Part shown: positions 49,342 through 58,462 of the stretch, piece after piece | How positions within the stretch are numbered: position 1 is the stretch's first letter | Layout: every line of letters begins with the position of its first letter | Assembly (NCBI GenBank): GCA_023105745.1 | Contig: JALGQZ010000009.1 | Location: 19,144,564 to 19,208,563, forward strand | Origin: Austropuccinia psidii | Lineage: Eukaryota > Basidiomycota > Pucciniomycetes > Pucciniales > Sphaerophragmiaceae | Reading direction: 5' to 3' | DNA: 64,000 bases | The notes under the pieces: model-generated | What the model was told of the DNA's origin: nothing | The model's database searches: none | The model's input: only the letters and a program-made list of their open reading frames with translations | Made by a program: the position numbers and the translations under genes

Positions 49342-49811
49342 AAAGAAGGTAAAAGTCATACCAATGCAGATGGCCACTGGACAATGTCAAAAGCAATCCA
49401 GCTTATGACCCAGAAGTTGCAGCAAAAATCCCTATCCATTTCATGGAAATAGATAGGAGGAAAAACTTCAGATTATCTGAATGGGCACCAGAAAGTGGTA
49501 CCCTTGACAGTGGAAACACTGACTCAGAAGGGACAGAAACTCCCATACTGGGAATAAGTTCCTCAGAACTGCACAATGAATTCTTCAGTGCAGTACAGAA
49601 GTCTTATGCCAAACACAAACAGTGTAGCATACTACTCCAACTCCTTCAACAAAAGTACAGGAGTCCAGAACTGGAAACCCAGCTGGAAGAACCCTGGTTG
49701 AGGGCCTATAAGGACAATAAGTTTTTTCTTATAGATGGCCTGCTCTACCATAGAGAAAAGCACACAAGTGCACTCACAGTGGTAGACAGAGACCACATCT
49801 CCTTCACCAGG
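49342..49811 (+). pseudogene. Element C RNase H end and integrase N-terminal part, truncated
   Basis: After frameshifts, 49443-49811 encodes the linker FMEIDRRKNFRLSEW, the ISSSELHNEFFSAV segment and the start of integrase (DGLLYHREKHTSALTVVDRDHIS). The homology stops at 49811, before the HHCC finger is complete. The sequence to the right is CpG-rich and unrelated, and no catalytic integrase core or 3' LTR follows. Confidence 0.8.
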
Positions 49812-49990
49812 GCGAATCTCGCGTCAATCGTCGGCGATTGACTTCACGTCGCACCGCAGTCAGTATAAAATCTTGCTTCAGTCGCGTTAGTGTCACTTTA
49901 TAGTCACTGGATTTAGTGGGTCACGTCACGTCAGCATCAAGACAACGTCAATCGTCACATGTGTCACATGAGAATGTCACTCAAAGCCCA
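49812..49990. promoter_or_regulatory. GTCA/TGAC-rich block with an 8-bp hairpin
   Basis: Twelve GTCA/TGAC words lie in about 170 bp, several as CGTCA, plus a perfect hairpin GTCAATCG-tcgg-CGATTGAC (49823-49842). It starts exactly where element C is cut. It could be a bZIP-type regulatory cluster for the downstream gene or the subterminal end of a DNA element. Nothing coding is seen from here to 50160. Confidence 0.4.
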
Positions 49991-50159
49991 AACCCATTTC
50001 AACACTATGCGCAACGTTCGTGTAATTTCACCTCATTGGCTTCCACCTCCCCGACGCTTAGCATGCTTACGCACCCGCACTGCCCTCCATCCGGATGAGA
50101 CTCCGACACTTCCCGCCCCTCTCCGTCCTCACCACTCGCTACGCTTTCACACCCACGCC

Positions 50160-50640
50160 CCTACCATCCTCACGCTTGTGTAGTACCCTCCCGACATGCC
50201 TCCGACAACGCTTACCATCCTTACGCTCATGTAGTCCCCTCCCGACATGCCTCCGACACCACTGATGACCCTTACGCTTGTGTAGTGCCCTCCCGACATG
50301 CCTCCGACACAGCTTACCATCCTTACGCTCATGTAGTGCCCTCCCGACATGCCTCCGACAACAGTTACCCTCCCTCCTGACATTCTCCCGACACAGCTTA
50401 CCATCCTTACGCTCATGTAGTGCCCTCCTGACATGCCTCCGACAACAGTTACCCTCCCTCCCGACATTCTCCCGACACAGCTTACCATCCTTACGCTCAT
50501 GTAGTGCCCTCCCGACATGCCTCCGACAACAGTTACCCTCCCTCCCGAAATTCTCCCGACACTGCTTACCATCCTTACGCTCATGTACAGTAGTGCCCTC
50601 CCGACATGCCTCCGACAACGCTTACCCTCCTCACGCTTCC
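50160..50640. repeat. Minisatellite of alternating 51-bp and 84-bp units
   Basis: The word CCGACATGCC recurs at 50191, 50242, 50293, 50344, 50428 (one change), 50512 and 50601, giving 51-bp steps, then 84-bp steps and one of 89. The longer unit is the 51-bp unit plus a 33-bp piece (GTTACCCTCC...CTCCCGAC). Both strands give long repetitive open frames rich in R/G or L/P, which I take as an effect of the repeat. Confidence 0.9.
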
Positions 50641-51182
50641 GTATTACATTCATAGTGTACAGTATGGTGGCTTGTTGGCGTACACGATGAACGCAATTGC
50701 CGAAATATGCTGAGTGGCCTTCTCTGCCAACAGGACCTAAGGGGATATTGGTCAGTATATTCACCATGTTGTGGTTAGGGTTTAAATCATGAGACTCACA
50801 AATTAAAACCTAATAAGTGGACTATTTAAGACAAGAATTGTGTCTCCTGTTTCGCCGACAAAACCATTTTATTTCATGTCAATCAAATGAAAACTTTGCT
50901 TAGTCCTTACCTCATGAGCATCGAATAGTTCAAAAGTTGACTTTAGTAGGTTTCTCACTAGTCAACTTTATTCAATGTCTCACAGGGAAGTGATTTCATT
51001 TGCATGATATGAAATAATTTGCAAAACATCGCCTCCTTCAATTTCCCGCCAAATCGCATTTTGCAAATGCGATTATTTTACTTCCACCTATTTTCTTCAA
51101 TTTGGATCTTTTTATTCAAAATTTTCAAACAAGTTATCAATCAACTCGTCACCATCTATTTGCTTACTAAACTACCTCCGCG
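50641..51182. promoter_or_regulatory. Upstream region of the cassette gene with an E2F-like site and a dyad
   Basis: No gene is seen. TTTCCCGCCAAA at 51042-51053, about 130 bp before the ATG at 51183, matches the E2F/MBF-type consensus. It is followed by a perfect 9-bp dyad ATCGCATTT-tgc-AAATGCGAT (51053-51073). Transcription-factor binding is inferred from sequence only. Confidence 0.3.
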
Positions 51183-53424
51183 ATGGCCCAAACCCCGGGA
51201 AATTCAACGGAATTTAATGAACGACCAACTTCAGCCCCAGAGAGTGGAAGTGAAATCTCTGATATGGCCAGTAGTCGTGAATTAGGCATTGAAGCAGAGA
51301 GCCAGTCACATGAAGATAATCAAGATCCACCAGCTCTTCCAGAATGTGAGTATACATCCATCTTGAGTATTTCTAATCTCTCAAAACCTGATATTGTGTC
51401 ATAGCCTTTATTTCAGGTCAACCGCCAAGCTCTCAGAAACCGAATTTTAAAATTTATGAGAAGGAAAAGACTGTTGAACCTTGTGCACCGACAGAAGATG
51501 ATGGGCAAGATGATGTAATTTTCAGTGGGGAGGTGGAAATTATATCCAAGGAACAATTTGTCTCCAACATTGCTCAAACAATCCCAAGGCTCGAAAAAAT
51601 CCAAAATGATAGTAAAATTCCTGATTATGTGCGTCAAAAGATTGCTGAAGCCATGAGCCTGCTCAAAATGGATTTGAACCGTAAGTCCATTACTAATTCA
51701 AAACAAAATTGATAAAAATAGCTGCTTACAATATATGGGCAGGTGTGGAGGTGGGAGAATCTCTACCCGAAGGATCTCGAGTCGTAATTGGATTTCCAGG
51801 CAAAGGATTAGGAAAAAGACCAAATATACATGCGACCAAAAAAACAAACAAAAAACGCCGTACCTTTGAAGCCGCAAACGATTCTCGCGATCAAGGTGAT
51901 GAAATTATCAATGTTGAAGGGGACCATATTGATAATGAACCTCCGCATACTGAACCCTCCCCAATACTCAATGAAACAATCCATGATGAAGCTCCACATA
52001 CAGAAAGTCCCCCGATACCCAATGAAACAATGCATGATGCAACCCCTCCCGCCTCTCCTCGGAATATTCAAGCCTTTCAAGAAAGGGAAACAATTAAACA
52101 TGATACAATGGGACGAGATATGACTGATATAATTCCCGACGCTGAGCCCGAAGTGTCATCCGCTGCGAATTTTCAAGGAATATTTTTATCCCGCATGGAA
52201 GAGTTTGCAGGCGTTTTGAATTATCATTCCAATATTACTCAACAATCATGGAAAAGGGGGCTTGATAATATCAATAGGATTTACAAAAATAGATGGGACA
52301 ATTTACCAACAAAGGATGCTCATACATTCCTGCCCGTTGGTATTAAGGTGATCAGTAACCGAGATCTTAAAATGTCGGCTTGGCTGCAGGACCTTGAGAT
52401 GGCAGGTGAGTTTTTTTTTATCTGTGTGCATGATACTTGATTATTGGCCGTTGACTGGTGATATAAATTGCAATATACAGGGTTAGATTTTTTTAAGCCA
52501 ACCGAAACAGAAGCGTTTTTTGATCACAACATTTGGAATCTCAAATTGATGAAGGAATCAGCTAAACCTCCAGATAATCTCGCAAAATCTGAACACTCCT
52601 TCTTCAAAATGGTTCAGAGCCTTCTTTACCCCGCCAATCCAGTTAAACATTTTTGGGCAAATGTTATGTTTGAATCCATTAGTTTAGTCTCATACGATGT
52701 GATTGCACCCAAACCATATGTTGCACCAACATCAAATTCGACCGATCCTCTTGGACTCGAACGGGGAGCAGTTGAATACCTTGCCTCCTGCTTGAGTAAA
52801 TCGAAGCAACGTGCAACCCAACTCAGCATTGAAGGTGGCGGGGCTGACAATGAGATATCCACAAAGCCGCACAAGAACCTGGAGGATCTAATGGATACAG
52901 TTATCCATTTGATGATTGCATACAACATGGTACGTGCACATACAAAGGTCAAAGTTAATGGCATCAAAGGCAAACTCACGAACTCAAAAAAAAATGAGGC
53001 CATCAAAGATCTTTTGGCGTGTCACAAGAATCTTGGAATCAATCGAATTTGCTATGGTATATTAGCGGCATTCTGTGCGGCGGGGGTTCGTGGTTTGATG
53101 GTATGCTCAGATGACTGGAGAACAAGCTCAGTTAAAGGGGCTTTAGCACTAATTGACATTTCCACAAAACTTTCAGAGGGTAAAAATCTAGTGGAGCCAG
53201 TGTGGCTACGTACTAATAAGTATGTATGTAATTTACTGAATAAAAGTTTCTTCTCATCAGAGTCTTTTAACCCCACTGTACCTCTTAGATTTGATTTTGC
53301 ACGATGCTTAGTATTAGACTTTGGTGATGCCTGGGTGGCGAATCGCGGGCTTGGTTCAAGTGATGAGGTCACCTTGACGGTACCCAGGTCAGCTAAACTC
53401 ACAACCAGGATTGACCCGTTTTAG
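51183..53424 (+). CDS. Unknown four-exon gene of the Tet cassette (677 codons)
   Basis: Exons 51183-51345, 51417-51680, 51743-52405 and 52481-53424 are joined by GT-AG introns of 71, 62 and 75 bp. The lengths sum to 2034 nt, a multiple of 3, with no internal stop. Start: ATG at 51183 (MAQTPGNSTEF). The N-terminus is acidic and Ser-rich; residues near 155-180 carry a basic, NLS-like cluster (KRPNIHATKKTNKKRR); then a 17-residue imperfect tandem repeat (PPHTEPSPILNETIHD / APHTESPPIPNETMHD). The C-terminal 400 residues look globular (GLDFFKPTETEAFFDH, FFKMVQSLLYPANPVKHFW, ICYGILAAFCAAGVRGL, ARCLVLDFGDAWVANRG). I do not recognise a domain. A decayed copy stands before the decayed Tet copy in the left cassette, so the two genes travel together. 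The intact frame suggests it may be functional. Confidence 0.8.
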
Positions 53425-53542
53425 ATTAGCGTTGTACTAGATAGATTGTAATTGAATTTTGCAAAGTTATTTATGAATTTAATAATCATGACTTCCTATC
53501 CTACTACTGCCCGGATGCCACAGTCTGAGTACCAATAGTAAT

Positions 53543-53566
53543 TGTACGGCGGCATGCCTCCGTACA
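53543..53566. terminator. Near-perfect 24-bp palindrome 119 bp after the cassette gene stop
   Basis: TGTACGGCGGCATGCC followed by TCCGTACA: a palindrome with one mismatched pair, centred on GGCATGCC. The same motif occurs 125 bp after the stop of the Tet-like gene (55449-55474) and at 60346-60371. The repeated distance from stop codons suggests a 3'-end or RNA hairpin role; this is inferred. Confidence 0.45.
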
Positions 53567-54001
53567 TCATTGCAAAGACTCCGACAAGACGCAAGCTGAG
53601 TCAGGCGATGTGCCCGCGAGTAGCACACCCGGGTGCATTGCGGGAAGTCGCGTTTATCACTTCCCGCCAGCCCATAATAGGCCAAATGTTCCTGTGTCTT
53701 TCAAGAGGACTAGGATAGCTAGGGATCCGCAGCAGGATGCATATTGCATTTGCGTGTGCTTGCAATATTCCAAATGGTTGGATTGGAAAGTGATTGCATG
53801 GGAACATCAATGTGGAAAATTGAATAATGCACTATCCACTGCAATTTTCAGGTTCAGGTATTTGAGATCGTGAATTTGCCAAGGTCAGGCGTGAGCTTTC
53901 TTTTTAGCCGCAATTAAAAAAGATTCATCCACCGCAATCCAATTTAGGTGATATTAAGAAATCAGTAATCATTCGGTTTCATTTCATTTTCTGCTGAAAG
54001 C

Positions 54002-55324
54002 ATGCCATTCACGAAAAAAGGAAAAGAGCGTAAAAGGGAACTAGCGAGAAAGCGTCGGGCTGAGGAAGGAAAGTGTGAGTTACTCGCTTAATCTCAGTGC
54101 ATATATATAGATATATATATATGCTTCCACATTTATGTGGCACCCTCATTGGGCCCCACTGAAGAACATGGGCTTTAGTCGGTTCAGATTGTGCCAATGT
54201 CATGTGGGCTCCAACAGGGAAGTCAAAGGATGTGTGCCGAAGAAAGCTCCTTGGCAGTATCTGATATCTTGTGTGCTTCAACACGTAGTGATCCCTCAAC
54301 CACTCGGGAATAGTAGCAGATCCCAAAAGACAAATGAGCGCAAAGCGACCCGAATGAATAGGTTGTTTTCCTCCTCTCGCCCAACAGCACAAATATCACC
54401 CCAAGTGAAATTCGGAGGGTTGTGGATGTCAATCAGATCAAACGCATTCACTTTGGGCGTGTGGCAATTTTCTCTTCAACCGGATTACTCATTGCCCTTG
54501 TCGAATTCCGACCATTCACAACAATGAGTGAAGTCGAGGTCAATCAATGGGATGAATTATCACAATTCCTATTTCGCGAAAAGAGTTTCACCAACCCTAT
54601 TGCAACAAATGGAGCATTACTGGAGGGATTTATGTTCGCGATTGGGTGGCGCAAATGCACCACGAAGAATGAACAATTTGGTCTGTATGGTAGTGCTGGC
54701 AAAATTGAAAATGCAAAAGATGAATGGCGGGACCGAGGTGCCAATCTTAGCTCGGTGGGTCGCATTCTAGGTCAATCCTTACGATATGTTGGGGATAATT
54801 TATTTCAGAAGATTCAAAATTGCTACAACTCATTGGGGGTTCCGTCTTTTGATCAAGTCAACTATGAAGGCGATATTCCGGCAAATCAGGGTGCATTCGA
54901 GTTCGCTTCCGCACTCACTTTCACCATAAATGGATTCAAAAACGCACCTCATGTTGATAAGGATGCATCGCTGTATGCTTCGGGATGGTGGTTTCAAGCT
55001 GATAAGCGGACCGGCCAAATTCAAAGAGATGCGTCAAAGCGGTGTACAGGGGGAAAATTGATTTTCCCAAATGAGCATTTTTGGATTGATCTATCCGCAT
55101 GTCATGGGCTCATTCAGGTAGTGTGGGCCAGTAGTACATTTGTTCATTATACTGATCCAGCACAGGACAACGAAAGCACGACACTAGTGGGTATGTCCGC
55201 ACAATGCTCAAGCAGGTTAGCAAAAACAATGCGGCAAAAAAGCAATGGCTATTATGAGATTGGCGAGAGAGCGGGCTATCAAATCAGGGATGGTAATACA
55301 ATCTCATGCCAATTCAAAGAATGA
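54002..55324 (+). CDS. Tet-like 2OG-Fe(II) oxygenase
   Basis: The confident part is 54388-55324. The residue order ...RIHFGRVAIFSSTGLLIALVEF, MFAIGWRKCTTKNEQFG, NYEGDIPANQGAFEFASALTFT, NAPHVDKDA, GGKLIFPNEHFWIDL, IQVVWASSTFVHYTDPA, SSRLAKTM matches the Tet/JBP-like oxygenases of rust fungi as I know them. Putative iron ligands are His and Asp of PHVD (54950-54958) and His of FVHY (about 55145); the 2-oxoglutarate Arg is probably that of SSRL. The likely first exon is the ATG at 54002 (MPFTKKGKERKRELARKRR, basic) with a GTGAGT donor at 54075; the middle exon(s) between 54219 and 54387 are not resolved. Family role: oxidation of 5-methylcytosine or a related base in DNA. The enzymatic activity of this copy is inferred. 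Confidence 0.75.
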
Positions 55325-55448
55325 GGAGATTTGCAAGTGGGTTGGGTAAGTAATGGTGAGGTAAGGCAGAGGACAATATACACCAGGATTGGATGGATTC
55401 GAGTGCGGGAGATGGGGTGTCTCACATGAAAAAGGGGTGAAGTGGATT

Positions 55449-55474
55449 ATGTACGGTGGCATGCCATCGTACAT
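55449..55474. terminator. Near-perfect 26-bp palindrome 125 bp after the Tet-like gene stop
   Basis: ATGTACGGTGGCATGCC followed by ATCGTACAT, with one mismatched pair. It is the same motif as at 53543 and 60346, and a decayed form is visible at the matching place of the left cassette (about 40025-40047: GTCATGCCACCATACATGG). Confidence 0.45.
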
Positions 55475-55499
55475 CTGTCCTGGTTTGTTGCTATTGTCC

Positions 55500-56075
55500 A
55501 GGATGCCAATGCTTCACACGCGAATCCTCATGCTTGTGCAGGTTCTGACAATGCTGAAAGTTCCTTATGCCTATGCGGGGTGCCAACGCTACACACGCCA
55601 ATCCTTGGGCCTGTGCAGGCTCCCGAAAATTTACATGCCAATCCTTACGCCTTTACAGGCTTTCGACGATTCACACGCCAATTCTTACGCTTGTGAAGCT
55701 TCCCCACAATGCTGAAATTTTCTTTAGCCTATGCAGGATCCCAAGAATTCACACGCCAATTCTTACGCCTGTGCAGGCTCCCAACAATTCACACGCCCAT
55801 CCTTATGCTTGGGGAGGGTCCCAAAAGTGCTAAAATTCCTTACGCCTGTACAGGCTTCCGACGATTCACACGCCAATCCTTACGCTTGGGAAGGTTGCCA
55901 ACAATGCTGACAAATTCTTACGCCTGTGCAGGCTCCCAACAATTCACACGCCAATCCTTATGCCTGTGCAGGCTCCCAACAATTCACACGCCAATCCTTA
56001 CGCCTGTGCAGCCTCCCGACAAGTCACACGCCAATCCTTACGCTTGTGAAGGTTCTAGACAATTTAAACAATTCA
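55500..56075. repeat. 40-bp minisatellite downstream of the Tet-like gene
   Basis: About 14 head-to-tail units of the type CACACGCCAATCCTTACGCC-TGTGCAGGCTCCCAACAATT. Exact 40-bp spacing is seen, for example, between 55931 and 55971. 40 is not a multiple of 3, so all three frames read through repeated peptides; I treat these as non-coding. It probably lies in or just after the 3' transcript end of the Tet-like gene. The left cassette has the decayed counterpart. Confidence 0.9.
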
Positions 56076-56483
56076 ATACATGAGTAAGACTAATAGCGTG
56101 TGACCATAGGAAAGGCCATGTTTCACAAATCTGGACTCGATTGCTCACATACGGGAACCTCCCTCTTTTTTACAGTTAGGAATGGGTATGGCTCTAAACC
56201 ATGGAAGAAGAAAATATACAAGAGGATAACGGCAACTATTGGCACATTTTGAGAAAAAGAGGTTCACGAAAACAAATACTCACTCAAACTCTTGGTGGGG
56301 CACTTACAAAAATAATTCTCACGCAATCAGGGTTTTACTCTAAGGAGGAAATAAGTAATTTTTACGTGAACAAAGAATGTAATAGAATTTGAACATAACA
56401 AGAATTGAAGACAAATATTTTATTCAAAAGAAAGTATTACAAAAAATAAAAAGAGGAAATAATGGGATTTTTTTTTTAATTTT
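56076..56483. other. Spacer between the Tet cassette and the Zn2Cys6-like gene
   Basis: A short open frame (56201-56392, MEEENIQEDNGNYWHIL) lies here. Part of it is still recognisable in the left cassette (about 40820-40890), so the cassette duplication extends to here. I do not claim it as a gene. A T-run at 56467-56479 marks the 3' side of the minus-strand gene. Confidence 0.35.
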
Positions 56484-57848
56484 TTATTTTTCGAGGAATT
56501 TGGAGACTATCCCGGTTATGTCCTCCTTTGGATAAGCCTCCAGTGCCTGGGCAAGGAGGCGGTTTAGTTTGTCCCGGAAGTCCCGGTGCATCTCATTTCG
56601 ATGAGTTGCATCCACGAAAGGAATCATGTGGAGCAAGCGACGATGCTCCAACAAGATTCGGTTGATCGAATCGTGGACGATTGCTCGAGGAATCATTAGG
56701 GTCGGTCGCAGGTCGGTGAATTCCTGGCGAGCGTCATCGTGGGAATGAGACGAGCTTGGCACCGGGGGGGAGGAGGCGGTTGGGTTCTCGGCGTTAATGG
56801 GAGGGATCTCTGGGGAGGGAACCGGGGTTGGAGTGGAGGGGGGGGGGAATGGAAGGGGAAGGTGGGCGAGTCGGGTAAGAAGAAGGGGGATCCCACGGGC
56901 GTATCGTCGATGATGATTATCGAGCGAGGAGTGGCGGGACGATCTGGAGACAGTTGAAAAAATGGTGAGGAAAAGTTGAGAAGAGTGAAGAAGGAGAAGT
57001 GGTGACTTACCAAAAGGTTCCTCCGTGGATTGCGTAGGAGCCACCTCAGGTTCTGGCTCATGAGCCGTATCGTCCTCAGGTGGTTGGGACAATGGACTCA
57101 GGCCAGGAATAGGTGGCTCTTCGGTTCGGGAGGGTTCTAAAAAAGGAGTAAGTGTCAGTTCACTCGACTCGAAAGTGAAAGTGAAAATGAAATGAAACTT
57201 TGGCTGCTTACCACGGAATAATTCCTCAGACCATCGGGTGCCACTCGGGCCTGGAGTGGGTTGCCGGGGGGTTTGCTCGCGAGGCAAACTGGGAACGGGA
57301 GAGTCGTGTCGGGGGGGATTCGGGGGGTTTGGTTCTATGAGTAATGGAAAAAAGTCAGTATTATTGCGTGAAGAGAAATGAGATAAAGAGGAGAAATAAA
57401 ACTTACTTTGGCGTTTGAATCCCATCGGTGATAAGACATGGTGACGATCAGCCCAAGCTCGAATGTCCTCTCGCCATCGCCATCCTTCATCGGCCGGATA
57501 ATCACTTCGCTCCGGTCAAGGAGTGAAGTGACCATCGGATGGTGGCCTAGGAGGGGGAGTGGACAAATCAATACTGGAGGGGACAGGGCTAATCGTCCGG
57601 AATCGTTCCCGTTGGCCTGTTTGGGGGCCCGGCGTCCATTCACGCTCGGAAATGGTTTCATCATCGTCAACCACAAAGGAGTCCTCGTGAGGGCGTCTTG
57701 GGCGAGAACTCGTCTGGCCTCGTGGTCGGAAGGGGCGGACAACGAACGAACATTTCTTGTGTGCTTGTCGGCAAGCATCACAAGCGTCGTTCGTCGTCGA
57801 GGAACGAATGCAGGGGATACCCCGCTTGGTGCATAACGTGCACGACAT
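56484..57848 (-). pseudogene. Four-exon Zn2Cys6-like protein gene, two lesions
   Basis: Exons (right to left) 57848-57407, 57334-57212, 57136-57011 and 56943-56484, with introns of 72, 75 and 67 bp. The N-terminus CTLCTKRGIPC...CDACRQAHKKC is C-x2-C-x6-C-x9-C-x2-C-x6-C, the fungal Zn2Cys6 DNA-binding pattern (residues 3-32). The middle is Pro/Ser/Thr-rich; the C-terminus is helical (AIVHDSINRILLEHRRLLHMI, LNRLLAQALEAYPKEDI). Two defects: an in-frame TGA at 57516-57518 (codon 111), and a C run of 10 in exon 4 (56841-56850 on the + strand) that is one base short. The exon sum is 1151 nt, and one more C joins the Pro-rich part to the C-terminus. I recognise this as a high-copy A. psidii-type family, from memory. 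It may be a transposon-borne gene. Confidence 0.7.
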
Positions 57849-58271
57849 CTAAAAACAAAACAAAACAGGTTAGTAACTGAATAGAAAGTAAGCAATCAAG
57901 AAAGAAAAGGAAGACATACGATGATTTATATAAATATAAAACGGAATCAAATTAAAGACGCTCTAGTCGGAAGTTTTTAAAAGTCTGGAAGGAAGTCGTG
58001 AAGAAAGAAAAATATTAATATCGGTACATAATGTTGACTAAAGTTTAATTGGAGAAAACGTACAAAGTAGATAGAAGTGGGGTTCTGAAAGTATTAGCAG
58101 GAAAAACAAAAAGCGAGCAGGAAGGGGAGTGGGGTTAGTCGAGTGCGAAAGAAAAGACTGGAAAGGCAGGAAGACAAGGGGGAATACGCACAAGAAGGAC
58201 AAACGCGGGTGAGGTTGAACGAAGTGGAGCGGGTGAGAAAGAAAGTGAAGTGCGTGTCGTGTGAAGATGGT

Positions 58272-58279
58272 CTTTTATA
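58272..58279 (-). promoter_or_regulatory. TATA box upstream of the Zn2Cys6-like gene
   Basis: TATAAAAG on the minus strand, about 425 bp before the ATG at 57848. Just upstream (58287-58370) are repeated GAAGCTGAG words: GAAGCTGAGAC (58287-58297), its exact complement GTCTCAGCTTC (58326-58336) and another GAAGCTGAG at 58356. Confidence 0.4.
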
Positions 58280-58462
58280 CCAAGGTGAAGCTGAGACGAT
58301 CTCAGCAGTTGCAGCACCCGCAAAAGTCTCAGCTTCAAGGCGTGTGGGCAAAATTGAAGCTGAGTCTCAGCGAATGCTGCAACTGAGAGGTGAAATGCTT
58401 GCGTGAGGCAGAAGAACAATGGGGGTCTGGCTGAGTATTGCAATTTATTGAATTGTCAAGCT

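Noticed and set aside
50139..50767. Long Gly/Arg/Val- or Leu/Pro-rich proteins over the 51/84-bp repeat
   Set aside because: All are readings of one repeat unit in several frames on both strands, so the open frames follow from repetition and not from selection.
55500..56075. CRISPR-like array
   Set aside because: Direct tandem units of 40 bp with no spacers of unique sequence, in a eukaryotic context. It is a minisatellite.
49812..56400. Calling the cassette a KDZ-type transposon outright
   Set aside because: Tet-like genes are linked to such transposons in basidiomycetes, but I see no transposase motif and no terminal repeats here, so only the weaker cassette claim is kept.
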